Shown here piece after piece: positions 27,030 to 38,149 of a stretch of DNA of 64,000 bases. Each line of letters begins with the position of its first letter. The stretch's first letter is position 1. Position numbers and translations under genes: made by a program. The notes beneath the pieces were generated by a model. The model did no database searches. It was not told the origin of the DNA and saw only the letters and a program-made list of their open reading frames with translations. Source of the DNA: Salarias fasciatus (taxonomy: Eukaryota > Chordata > Actinopteri > Blenniiformes > Blenniidae); assembly GCF_902148845.1 (NCBI RefSeq), contig NC_043764.1, positions 29,876,236 to 29,940,235 of the forward strand. Reading direction: 5' to 3'.

Positions 27030-27558
27030 TGTCGTGTCCCGCACTGCAATGGCCTCCTAGTGGCGCTGTGCGGGTTCTGGTTTTGTTTTTCAGGTGGGTG
27101 GAGCTGGGGAGGAGGTTTGCTGCAGCGGGGGTTCAGCTCGTCAGCGGGATGGCTTTCAGCTGCTTAGAGCCCTGGCACTATTTAAGTGACGTCCGAGCTG
27201 GAAGTCAGCGCTGGATCGTAACATGAACGCCCGTGTGTGACGTGTGATAGTTCTTTCAGCTTTGTAGCTGCTCGAGTTAACCTAGTTATTCCTTGTTTGC
27301 AGTTTGGAGTCTGGATCAGCTTGCCACAGCGCCCAGCAGCTCCCTGCCTCTCCAGTCGCCCACCTGCCCCGGACAGTCTCAAGACGCAGAGCTTGGACAC
27401 CAATTCCGAACCTCGCCACTAACAATTCGGAGTCTGCCAATTCTGACCTGCCGTCTGGACTCGTTGCTTCCTGACCCCCAGAATAAACTGATCTTTGAAC
27501 TTTCTAGACCCGCCTCCGTCTTGCTGTCTGCGTCTGAGCCTCAGTACAGACCATAACA
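27030..27558 (+). mobile_element. solo LTR of an LTR retroelement
   Basis: The element begins TGTCG and ends ATAACA, so it has the TG...CA ends of an LTR. It is flanked by a perfect 5-bp duplication, GTTTT (27025-27029 and 27559-27563). A TATTTAAG box lies at 27179-27186 and an AATAAA at 27482-27487, the usual U3-R-U5 order on the plus strand. No internal region or second LTR is present, so it looks like a solo LTR left by recombination. Clean ends and a perfect duplication suggest moderate age. A Gypsy-like or ERV origin cannot be separated here. Confidence 0.75.
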
Positions 27559-27563
27559 GTTTT

Positions 27564-29484
27564 AGTCTCGTCAGATCAGACTGAACATTTCAGACTCTGG
27601 TTCTGTCTCCGTCTCTTCGTGCTGGTTTGTGCTTGAACGATGCCCGAGCTGCCGCTCCTCAGTGTGTGTGTGTGTGTGTGAACCGTCTGGGTGTGTTTGG
27701 CCACCTCCCCCCCTCGCCGTGTCTTTTCAGTGGACTGTACATAATGCTGCAAACTGCCTGGTTCTCCAGAACCCCGGGAGAACCCATGCAACGATCTTTA
27801 AGAAGACAGGCTAGCTGGCATGTAATCCTGAAACTATGGGAGAAAAGTCAGTTTGATTTGTTTACATTACGTTTACAATGGCACAGTTTTCATTTGTAAG
27901 GATATATATGTAGGTAGAAACAAATATTTGCATATTTATTACCTGAGGTTAAATGATATGACGTGTTTTGTGTTCCACCTCTGGAAATTTGTCAAAATAA
28001 ATTTCTATTTTTTTCATCTTCAGTAGTTGAGCAGTGGCCAGAGGATCCACCTGTCAACCGTTTCCTGGATAATGCTGCAATGCATGTGATTCAGGCCTGT
28101 GTGAGAAAACTGATTTGCCCAAGACTGCCAGCTGTACAGGGTCAGAGGTCACTGCTTGAGCCATTGACAGGTTTGAGGAAAACCCTTAGGATGATTATTC
28201 AGTGTTAAAGAAATCAGACAACCTGTATTTGCAAGGCAGTCTAATTTTTTGAAAAATGTTAACCTGCATGGTGTCTGTTTTAAAATGACATGAAAAAGCA
28301 ATTTTTATTTATTTATGTAGCGCCCCCTAGGTGATCTGACCAAATAGTGGAGTGCGCTCCCGAGTTCTTTAAAATAATGAATCTTCTTGTATCCTATGGT
28401 TAATTAATACTCTTTCAGATACACTTAAATTTCCCCAAATTATGAATAATCGGCCAAATAACACCTTTTCACACAATAATGACACAATAGTTGAACTTTC
28501 AACTATTTACTCAAATAATGAAAAGTATTAGAAAAATAAAAGTCAAACAAATACAATCAGTCACAAATTAAATGTTTTCAAACACTTAAATGTCTCTTTT
28601 CTCAGTTTTTTCCCTGAAGGAATCACTCCAACCAAACAGAGTTCAATGACCACACAAATAAATCACTTTCAGTTTCCAAATCAAAGAAAAAAATAAATCT
28701 ACTGGCCTTTGTATTGAAATCAAAACCAACTGATCTGCTCTGCTCCATTTTTTTTGTGGAATTTGTCTTCACTGTTACAGCGTCTTGCAAATTCTAGACA
28801 GTCCCTTAACCCCGCAGCACTACCAGCTGCTCATACAAATCAATATTGTTTCTGATGCTTGATAGACACTTTTAATAAAAATGAGCTTGTAGCATATAGT
28901 CCACCTGGCAACAGTGGGAAGGAGGCACCATTTGTATGTTACTGACGTTTTGAGTTATTGAGACCGAAAGTCCGCATCTGTCAACATGCTGCCAACTTTA
29001 CTGGACTGTTCAGTGAATGATATACCTAATTCGTGGCCACGATTTATTATTTCGTGGCCACAAACTAGTTTGTGGAAGCTTGTTCAGTCACGTTTCCATC
29101 AAGAGTTCTCATTTTGGAGCTCAAACTTACCGCGGCGGAGCTTAGCTTGTAGCATGAGCTGAGGACGGCTAGCTGTGGTGTGCATGCTGAGTGCGTGATC
29201 ACTCTCTTGTGGCGCTTTCTGTTTGGCTTGAATAGCAATTAATGATTGTGAAACGCATACTGTACTGCACTATATCGAAATATCGGAAATGTGTTTAAAA
29301 CTCATATCACCGTTGTTGAATAAAAATATACCGTGGTATATTTTGCTATCGAAAATTTGTCCAGCCCTAAGCTGTCAGTTTTAATCACATGAATTGAAAT
29401 TAATTAATTTCTCTCTTTATTTTGTGACATGCTGCTGCATCTGAATGGTGATAATGAGGCTTTTCCTTGATTGATCTCTTGCAG
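27564..29484. other. region between the solo LTR and the repeat-gene exons
   Basis: Mostly AT-rich with no firm feature. It has a short (GT)n (27661-27680), a repeated palindrome CGTGGCCACG or near it around 29031-29062, and a sequence ending CAGCCCTA at about 29366 that resembles the right end of an hAT-type MITE. One possible exon at 28024-28170 is listed separately. Confidence 0.35.
28024..28170 (+). other. possible exon upstream of the repeat-gene cluster
   Basis: A 147-base stretch open in one frame lies between an acceptor (tcatcttcag) and a donor (gtttga). It has the same phase 1-1 symmetry as the exons at 29.5-30.6 kb, and its translation begins about VVEQWPEDPPVNRFLDN. I recognise no domain. 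The donor is weak and the link to the downstream exons is inference. Confidence 0.25.
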
Positions 29485-30600
29485 AATCAAGAGTTTCCCA
29501 GGCCGCCGGCCCCAAACCAGACCCTGTGGATGAAACCATCCAGCTACGCCCACAGGGACTGGGGCTCAGGGCTCAGGGATGTCGTGGATGGTCTCTAGCT
29601 GGCGACTCTGGTAAGGTCTCCTCCTGAACTAAGGAAACTCATCATGGGAAAAAAACCCTTTTTTTTTCTCTCAAATTGTATGTAAAATGTATTTCTTCCT
29701 TGATTTCTCTCTTTTGTTGAATCAGAGATGAAGGGAGGCCAGAGCGACAGCAGCGACGGAGTGAAACAGGGTGGAGCCAGGTGAGCTGATGGTGTTCGAT
29801 ACCAAACGTGCATGACACAAACACGCGTTTTAAATTGATCATTTCCTCATAATCAGAGCAGATCAGAGCAGCTTGATTTGCTGATTGTTATTTTAAACAG
29901 TGTATAAAAACCCCTCAAACTCACTGCTGTGACTCTACATTTTCTGTTGACAGGCAAAGTGGTTCAGCTGGTGGAGCCTGCAGAACCAGTAGTGCCACTG
30001 GATCCAGTAGAGCCCGTCGAATCGGTGGAGTCCGTTGAAGGATGTGGTGGATTGACTCTAGCTGGCGACTCTGGTAAGGTCTCCTCCTCGATTTGTCTCT
30101 TTTGTTGAATCAGAACACATGCTTTAATTAGGGCTGTCAGTTTTAATGACATTCATTGAAATTAATTAATTTCTTTCTTTTTTTGTGACGTGCTGCTGCA
30201 TCTGAATGGTGATAATGAGGCTTTTCCTTGATCGATCTCTTGCAGAATCAAGAGTTTCCCAGGCCGCCGGCCCCATACCAGACCCTGTGGATGAAACCAT
30301 CCAGCTGCGCCCACAGGGACTGGGGTTATGGGCTCAGGGATGTCGCAGGTGGACTGTAGCTGGCGACTCTGGTAAGGTCTCCTCCTGAGCTAAGGAAACT
30401 CATCATGGAAGAAAAACCTTTTTTTTTTCTCTCAAATTGTATGTAAAATCTATTTCTTCCTTGTTTTCTCTCTTTTGATGAAGCAGAACACGTGCAGAGA
30501 CAACGTGAAGCCAGAGCGACACCAGCGATGGAGCGAAACAGGGTGGAGTCAGGTGAGCTGACAGTGTTCGATACCAAACCTGCATGAGGCAAACACACGT
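29368..30600 (+). repeat. tandem duplication with a 761-bp period
   Basis: The segment with AGCTGTCAG...exon A...intron...exon B recurs 761 bp downstream: exon A starts at 29485 and again at 30246, with very similar intron sequence. Exon C1 (29954-30073) begins like the start of the terminal exon near 30650 but ends like exon A (CTAGCTGGCGACTCTG before the donor). It therefore looks chimeric, as unequal recombination would produce. A third, cut-off relative of the exon B start lies near 30112. Confidence 0.85.
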
Positions 30601-31652
30601 TTCAATTTGATTGTTTCCTCAAAATCACATTTTCTGTTGACGGGGAAAGTGGTTCAGCCGGTGAAGCCCGTGGAACCGGTGCAGCCATTGGTCCCAGCGC
30701 CACAGGTGGAGCCGGTGGAGCCATTGGAGCCTGCAGAACCAGTGGTGCCACTGGAGCCGATAGAGCCCGTTGAACTGGTGGAGCCGGTAGAGACAGAAGA
30801 GCCGGTAGAAACAGAAGAGCCGGTGGAGACAGAAGAGCCGGTGGAGACAGTAGAGCCGGTGGAGACAGAAGACCCGGTGGAGACAGTAGAGCCGGTGGAG
30901 ACAGAAGAGCCGGTAGAGACAGAAGAGCCGGTGGAGACAGAAGAGCCGGTGGAGACAGTAGAGCCGGTGGAGACAGAAGAGCCGGGAGAGACAGAAGAGC
31001 CGGTGGAGACAGAAGAGCCGGTGGAGACAGAAGAGCCGGTGGAGACAGTAGAGCCGGTGGAGCCGGTAGACACAAAGAGCTGGTCGAGACAGTAGAGCCG
31101 GTAGAGACAGAAGAGCCGGTGGAGACAGAAGAGCCGGTAGAGACAGTAGAGCCGGTGGAGACAGAAGAGCCGGTAGAGACAGAAGAGCCGGTGGAGACAG
31201 AAGAGACGGTAGAGACAGCAGAGCTGGTGGAGACAGAAGAGCCGGTAGAGACAGTAGAGCCGGTGGAGACAGAAGAGCCGGTAGAGACAGAAGAGCCGGT
31301 GGAGACAGAAGAGACGGTAGAGACAGCAGAGCTGGTGGAGCCGGTGGAGACAGTAGAGCCGGTGGAGACAGAAGAGCCGGTAGAGACAGAAGAGCCGGTG
31401 GAGCCGGTAGAGACAGTAGAGCCGGTGGAGACAGAAGAGACGGTAGAGACAGCAGAGCCGGTGGAGCCGGTGGAGACAGTAGAGCCGGCGGAGACAGTAG
31501 AGCCGGTGGAGACAGAAGAGCCGGTGGATCCGGTAGAGACAGAAGAGCTGGTGGAGGCAGTAGAGACTGTGGAGCCGGTTAAAAAGTCTAGCTGGTGGAG
31601 CTGGTGGAGGAATCTGTTCAGCTGTTGCAGCGGGAAGAGCTGGAAAAAGTGA
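29485..31652 (+). CDS. unrecognised modular gene with Glu-Pro-Val-Glu-Thr repeats, possibly decaying
   Basis: Candidate exons are A1 29485-29610, C1 29954-30073, A2 30246-30371, B2 30487-30552 and a terminal exon from about 30655 to the stop at 31650-31652. All internal exons start and end in phase 1, so any can be skipped or duplicated without a shift. The B copy at 29726-29780 has 55 bases and would break frame if used. The terminal exon encodes about 45 copies of EPVETE or near variants, then a distinct tail containing WWSWWRNLFSCC and a lysine end. One missing base at about 31070 shifts the frame inside the repeats; downstream the frame stays open to the tail. The terminal acceptor aligned to C1 has lost its AG (gacgg), but an in-phase AG lies 8 bases downstream. 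No start exon was found. No function is assigned; it could be a lineage-specific gene or a pseudogene. Confidence 0.42.
30781..31570 (+). repeat. 18-bp coding minisatellite
   Basis: The unit GAGCCGGTGGAGACAGAA recurs about 45 times with few changes, mostly GTA for GAA, CTG for CCG and shortened 9- or 12-bp units. The period is a multiple of three and most changes leave an acidic Glu-Pro-Val-Glu-Thr repeat. The only break of frame is at about 31070. Confidence 0.95.
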
Positions 31653-31973
31653 TTTCTGTCCAGTTCGCTCAGCTGGACAGAAATTTGGAAATCAAAAGGA
31701 AACTGAAGACGGGGAAAAAGAAGACAGAGGGAAAGAAGAAAAAACTCACAACAAGTTTTGGATAAAAAAGAAAAAAAGAGGGCTACAATTCAGGCATAAT
31801 TCGGTTAAACCAAAACAAAAAAAAAGAGCTAATTTCTAGGCACAATTCAATGAACCACCCCCCCCCCCCCCCCCCGAAAAAAAAGAAGAAAAAAAAGGCA
31901 GAAATAGGTTAAAAAAAAGTGCCTTTTATTAAGGAACAGCGACCCTGGAAAAGATGAGGAATAGACTTTGTCA

Positions 31974-32037
<64 letters not shown>

Positions 32038-33300
32038 ATTGAGGAAAAAGAATAAAAAAAAAGAGCATTATAAATTGACCAAGACTGCAGGATATTTTGT
32101 CCAGGGTTGTTGCTCATATTCTACGTATACAGTAGAGTTGTAAGTCTGACAGACAAAACCAAAAGCTTCCTGCACCCGTTCATTAATTACAGTGAGAATG
32201 TGTGTAGCTCCAGTCCATCAGAGCAAATATCGGATGTGTAGCTGCTGATAGAAAAGCAACAAAGAAAAGTTGTTCCATATCAAAAATAACAACAGAATTA
32301 TTACTAAATGTAGTTTATTGTCTCTGACAGGAAAAGATCAGATGTTGTTTGGATCAGAAACAGTCGTCTCCAGTTTGCTGGTTGCTCCACCATGTTTCCA
32401 TAACAAACCCTGAAAGCCTGAACAGCTGAGCTGCTGGAGGAATGAGTTTTGTCCTTGAAGAGGCTTCTGCTTTTAATCTGTGCGAGTACAGAGCAAACCC
32501 ATTCATTCAAAAACCCCTGCGTGATCAAGGAGCTTAAATCACTTCAGTTTATTGAAAGGCAAGAAGCACATTCTGTATTGTGACATTTGGCAAATTCAGT
32601 TAACTTTTTATTTGTGTGTTTTTCAAGAGTCCACAAGCCAATTCACAGATACGAATGAATTATTGATTTCATGTTTAATGATAGGATGATCAACATTCTG
32701 AAACAGGTATCAACTGAAATGACTGGATCAGACTGTAACTGGGTTTTTATTTCAAGGTAGGTATACGCATCGCCAGAGCGCCACAGAAAACAAAATATGA
32801 CAGTAAAAAGTGACGGCATCTCGTGGATGGAGACAGCAGACTGTCTGGAGGGAGGAGAAGGTCTGCCGAGGGAATCGCTCCGGCGGCGCCCCTGCGATTC
32901 AGAAAAAAAAAAAAAAGGCTAAATAAACTTTAATATTAAATGATAACATACTGACAATGTATGTGCTTAATTTTCTCTAAATAATCTGTAATAAAGGAGC
33001 AGAGAAACAGTCTGTAGTGCCAGAAAAGCTTCTGGAGGATGTGTGGAACAGTGCGCCTGAACGCGCACAGAAAGAGCGTGCGCATCAGTGGAGCGCCGAG
33101 GTTCCAAAGCGACGCGAAGCATGGACGACCTTTAAACGCCCTGTTGAGTGGTTCCATGCTGCTATTCCGACATTCCGACGCACCACCATTTAGACAGATC
33201 ACCATTCTGAAATACCGCTATTCCAACACGCAAACGTCCCACCATTCCGACACGGAAATGTGCACTTTGGGTGAGTGACTGACTCGGCTCTGTTCAGTAC
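31653..33300. other. noncoding region after the repeat gene
   Basis: Holds A-rich sequence, a run of 18 C (31858-31875), a (GT)n (31976-32036) and, near 33140-33250, several loose copies of a 'ccattccgac' motif. No splice-bounded frame or conserved domain was seen. Confidence 0.4.
31976..32036 (+). repeat. (GT)n microsatellite
   Basis: About 30 uninterrupted GT dinucleotides. Confidence 0.97.
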
Positions 33301-34285
33301 TTAAAGGGCATCTTCGGTTTTTTGACTTCTGGACCTTATTTATAGGTGTGTCATGCTCATATACTCACTCAGACAAACGTCGTGCAGCTCGGAGTCCTTC
33401 AGAAGTTATTTAGATCCAACTGATCTAGCCGCACTTAGCGGGGGCAACAGCAATGGAGCTTCAGCGCGGGACATAATCTCTGCAAAGTCGCTCATTTCGG
33501 CTGTATTTCTTCATCCATCGTCAGTGTTATTCTAAAGTCAGCACGTCTACCGTCTTCAGGTGAGTCAGCTGACAGTTTTCGCTAACTTAGCCACAATTGG
33601 CTCAGATGGGAACGTTGTGGAGCTCCTCTCCCCAGCAGAGAGGCACTTTGAGTCGGCCTCGGCTGTCACGGTGCCCTGGCGTCTGACTTCCAGGGGCCGA
33701 GTTGGAAAATGGCCCTCAGCTGCTCCACGGAGGCTCCAGACACCGGCGAAGACGCACGGCTCGCGCGCGGCCGCTGGATGTCTCTCCTCGCCGGGAGGAA
33801 GCGTATCTGCGCTCCCCGGCAGATGCGCGCTCCGGGCCGGACGCGCGACGGCCCGCCGCACCGCGGTCGGAGCTCTCTCCTCGCTGGGAGGAACCTTATC
33901 TCTGCTCCCCGGCGGATGCGCGCTCCACGCCGGCCATGGACGTGCGACGGCCCGCCGCGCTGCGCCGCGGCCGGAGCTCTGTCCTCAGCGGGAGAATCCA
34001 GATCTCCACCGCCCGGCGGGACACCGCCGGAGGCCCCCCTTCCAACCGAAAGGCAACCCAGTGCAGATGAAGGAAAAAATACAGCCGAAATGAGCGACTT
34101 TGCAGAGATTATGTCCCGCGCTGAAGGTCCCCTGCCGTGGCCCCCGCTAAGTGCGGCTACATCGGTTGGATCTAAATAACTTCTGAAGGACTCCGAGCTA
34201 CACGATGTTTGTCTGAGTGAGTATATGAGCATGCACACACCTAGAAATAAGGTCCAGATGTCAAAAAACCGAAGTTGCCCTTTAA
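33301..34285. mobile_element. TTAA-flanked DNA element with 210-bp terminal inverted repeats
   Basis: TTAA stands at both outer edges (33301-33304 and 34282-34285). The ends read AGGGCATCTTCGGTTTTTTG and, inverted, AGGGCAACTTCGGTTTTTTG. The inverted repeats run about 33305-33516 and 34066-34281 and match at over 90 percent by eye. The 550-bp interior is very GC-rich and has about 2.5 copies of a roughly 93-104 bp unit. It has no transposase. TTAA duplication and a TTAAAGG start resemble the T2 MITEs of the Kolobok superfamily; PiggyBac also uses TTAA but usually begins with C. Confidence 0.85.
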
Positions 34286-35415
34286 CTGCGGATTTACAGT
34301 GACAGCAAATTCTCATCTAAAATGTAAAAAAAGCTACAAGATTTAGATATAATTAACAGCACTGTAGGCTTCAATCATCTCCTATTGTTTTTTAAATTAT
34401 GTCGAGAGTGAGCGCGCTGGTGATTTTTTTTTGTGTGTTCTGATTAATTTCCTAAATAAAGTTTTAGCTTCTGAAATCCGATTTTTAAACAGTTCTGATG
34501 AAGCTTAATGTTTATCTGGATGATGCGGCTTCACACCGAACCATTTCACTGTAAATCTGGACGACCCACGGCGTCTGGAGATAAAAAATAATATTCAATG
34601 TAACGCCGGTTTTGTGCCACATGCGTCAATGCGCACAAGATACACACCCTCCTCTACTGTACAACATGAAGGCACCTGGAATTAATCAGTGAATTAAGGA
34701 GTCATCTGCAGCGCCGTCATTGATATCTGTAATATAATGCCAGCGTGCATGAAGACGCACGGCTCTGTGGAGAGCTCCGCTCCAGCAGGAGCTTAAAAAA
34801 AAATTAACCGATAGTATTAACCGGTCAAAGTTCCTGTTATTGGTTAACGGTTAAACGGTTAATACAGGACAGACACCGTCAGATGGAACAGCTGTGTGGA
34901 ACAGCCACCGGACAGGAGCTGGTGGGACAGGAACCGGCGCGGGACAGGAGCAGAAGCGCTAAGCCAGTTGTTGGAAGTGATATATCCTGATGATCGTAAA
35001 AAGTCCTTCTCCAAGTTTGTTGGCAGATAGAGCGTGATCAAGAACCAGGGTAGAGATGACAGTGTTAAATTAGTGACAAAACAGACGGAGCGGCAGCCAA
35101 CGCGTGCCAGCGTCCGCCATCTACAAAGAGGAAATCAGTTCAGCTGAAGAAGAGAAGAAGATGTTTAAGTTTCAACACAACTGTAAAGAAATAAATAAAA
35201 GGAGCTCAAGTATAGACCGGTCTGGGCAGTAAAGGGAGAAAGAAAGAGTCTGGGTTATTGTCATTTGCCTCGTAAACCAGACCCGCTCACTCCTCATCCA
35301 CATTTGGATTTGGAGTTAAGCTTATCTGGATAGGAGCCCATTGAAAGTTCTTGCAGGGGGTGTTGGTTACTCCTTTGACTGACAGTGCACTTCAGCCAAT
35401 CAGCGCTTCAAACAG

Positions 35416-35450
<35 letters not shown>

Positions 35451-35789
35451 CCTGAACGCACATTTGTGCCCCCCCATTCACTTGATATGACCCCCCTGAG
35501 ACGAATGTCTGCCAACGGGTCTAGCTTCCCATCCTTTACTTTTGAGAAACCCAAATATTTACCATTTACACATTATTGACAGCACCTCCATCTCACCACA
35601 GCCACCTCCACAGTTCCACACGAGCAAAAGTGACTGTGGAAAGGAAAAACTCCACGAGGCTTCAGATCATGAACCTCAGGGATCCTGGAGGGAGGTAGAG
35701 GTGGAGAGGGAGAGGAGAAGCTCAGTGTTGGTCCTCCAGCAGTCTTAACCTACAGCAGCTTCACTCAAAAAACAGTCCAGAGTGTCCTG
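34286..35789. other. noncoding region, with an uninterrupted C run
   Basis: No gene is visible. Around 34800-34870 there are several TTAACCGG/CGGTTAA palindromes of the kind found at ends of decayed DNA transposons. A run of 33 C lies at 35416-35448. Such a run is prone to sequencing length error. Confidence 0.4.
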
Positions 35790-36510
35790 AACCAGGCCTC
35801 TCCTGCTGGTCCTTGTCGGAATTCTTGCTGCAGCATTTTGAACCAGTTGAAGACTTTTTATCCAGTTGTTGGGCCCCTGATAACAGGAAATGACATCAGT
35901 CTGCTCTGGAGGGAACAAATGCATGGATTCATTGTTCAGCATCGCTTTGAGTCAACATGTTCCTGATTTTAGAAATATTACGCTGAAATATTACGCAGGT
36001 AAAAGAAGGAGGTCCTGCAGACCTGTTTAATATGAGAGTTAAAGGATAAGTCCAGGTCAAAGGTCACTCCCAGGTTCCTTACAGTGTAACTGGCGGTTAA
36101 AATAACATCATCCAGGGTCACTGTTTTTTTTTTGATCATTCTTCTTTCGCGTGTTTTGGGCCAAATGTAATAACTTCTGTTTTATCTGAATTTAGGAGGA
36201 GAAAATGACGACTCATCCAGGTTTTTATGCCTTTAAGACAAACTTCAAGTTTAACAAGTTGATCAGTGTCATCTGGCTTCATAGATAAGTAGATCAGTGT
36301 ATCATCTGCATAACAATAGAAGTTAATGGAGTGTTTCCTGATAATGTTACCTAAAGGAAGCATGTATAAAGTGAAGCGTATAGGTCCTAGGACAGAATCC
36401 TGTGGAACTCCATGTTTAAATGTCGTCTGAGCTGAAGAGACATTAATATGAAGGAAGAGGAACCTGTCTGCTAAATATGATTGAAACCAGTTGCAGAGAA
36501 AAGTCTCTGC
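35790..36510 (-). mobile_element. L2/CR1-type LINE fragment (reverse transcriptase and 3' ORF2)
   Basis: Read on the minus strand, the fragment gives a WFQSYLADR segment, a VLGPI segment and the reverse transcriptase core FYCYADDTLIYLS. It then gives LLLNSDKTEVITFGP, LGVTFDLDLSFNSHIKQV, FFYLRNISKIRNML and SLQLVQNAAARI, in the order expected of L2-like ORF2. In-frame stops and a frameshift are present near 35930-36120, and both ends are cut, so it is inactive. Confidence 0.85.
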
Positions 36511-37353
36511 AATAAATAGAACAGATCATCGTATCCATCAGTGTTCAGTAATCAGTCCTGTGTCCAAACCATTGTCCATTGTCATAAACAATAACTTAGA
36601 AACAGACAGCAAAAGAAAAAGATGAGACATTTTTTAAGACAATGACATTACTAACTTTGCTTTAATTATGAGTGAATTCTATTTTGTGGTAAAGAAACAC
36701 AAACACCTTTTGTTAATGTTTCAAGGTACAGTTCATTTCCACTGTTGAGCATTTAGAACTGCCTCGAGGTCTTCAATCTATTAGAATGACGGAACGACGT
36801 GAAGATCACCTCTCTGAAGTCAGATCATCTCCACCAATACCTTTTCTTCTTCATGTGTCTCTGGAGAGTCACTTGTGCTATTCATTTGATAGTTTGGTTC
36901 TAATCTGACTTCCTGTACTGGAGTTGTCAGACATTTCACACAGTTTTATTTTTGTAGATGGCAGGTTTCAGATGGTTTTTATTTTCCTTCTCAAAGACCC
37001 TTTAACAGAGTGTTTGAACGTTAATCCCAGATATTGACGGCTGATTTTTCTCACTCTCTAAGAGCACGCTACCCTACCTCCATCACGTAAGCCCCTTAAT
37101 TTAGCAACACTGTCACGCTGTCACGCCAGTTTACTACTTCCCGAAGCCCGGTGACAACAGTGTCTCCTGAAGAGGGGGCTTGGAGTATGTTGCCGAAACA
37201 AACTGTCATATGAAAGCAGCTATGTCATCTGAATACCTCATATCTAAGAGACAATGCTTTAAAAGGAGCAGTTTCTGACAGCTTCTGTTATCAGACTCAG
37301 GTGTCAAGAATGCCCGTCCAATTCCTGGCGTGCCAATGTGTGTCAAGCTGAAG
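36511..37353. other. BNP upstream region
   Basis: AT-rich noncoding DNA. A GATA-type site TTATCA at 37288-37293 lies about 66 bp before the BNP TATA box, a position where BNP promoters are known to use GATA factors. No other element is firm. Confidence 0.3.
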
Positions 37354-37361
37354 TATAAAAG
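37354..37361 (+). promoter_or_regulatory. nppb: BNP TATA box
   Basis: TATAAAAG stands 96 bp upstream of the BNP ATG, giving a predicted 5' UTR of about 65 nt. Confidence 0.8.
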
Positions 37362-37449
37362 AGCGTCGGCCGCAGCTCAGAGCTCCAGCATCCCCGCAGC
37401 GAAGGAGCAGAAGAACAGTCCAGCCAGCCGGCCAGCTAGCCTCAGGAAC

Positions 37450-38115
37450 ATGCATCTGTCTTCTGTCGTCCTTTCCAGCCTCCTCATCCTCAACCTGCAG
37501 CTGTGCAGCACATATCCAGTCACTTCACACCTGACTGGAACCGACATGGATGTCTTAAAGGTACAGGCTTTACGGAAACCATTAGAAATGCAACAAATCC
37601 ATATTCCAGGAATGTTGGATGAGTGGATTGTAGAGGGCTGCGTGCTACTGAACTGTTAACATTGATGAGTTGATGCTCTGTCTGTTTTGAGAGCCTCCTC
37701 TGAACGTGTCCCTCATCTCACTCATGATGCTGCAGGTTCTCCTGAACAGACTGGAGGAGTCTCTTCCAGAGCGGACCGTGACGGACCGGGACGTCCCCGC
37801 AGAGCGGGACAGTCTGGAGGAGCTGGCCGTGGACGCAGCATCGGAGGATCAGCAGGCTCAAGTTCTGGATGATGCAAAGATCAGGGAGATTTTTTCAGCG
37901 AAGAACCTGAAAAGCGTCCGCAATGACTCGTCCAGGAAGTCTTCCAGCTGCTTCGGGCACCGGGTGGACAGAATAACATCCACGAGCTCTATGGGCTGCA
38001 AGTCTATTGGCATATACAGTGAGTGACAGACTGCCAGTCCAGCAGCTGCTCACATGTCCTCAGTTTGTGTAGCTCTGAAATGCTGCCTATATATCAACTC
38101 ATCTTCCTAATTCAG

Positions 38116-38149
<34 letters not shown>

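Noticed and set aside
27731-27809. Possible exon after TTTTCAG
   Set aside because: The donor would be GC and the phase does not fit the neighbouring 1-1 exons.
29726-29780. First copy of exon B as a used exon of the repeat gene
   Set aside because: Its 55-base length breaks the phase shared by all other exons; probably skipped or dead.
33565-34316. Arg/Pro-rich frames in both strands
   Set aside because: They lie in the GC-rich interior and inverted repeats of the TTAA element; no protein signature is visible.
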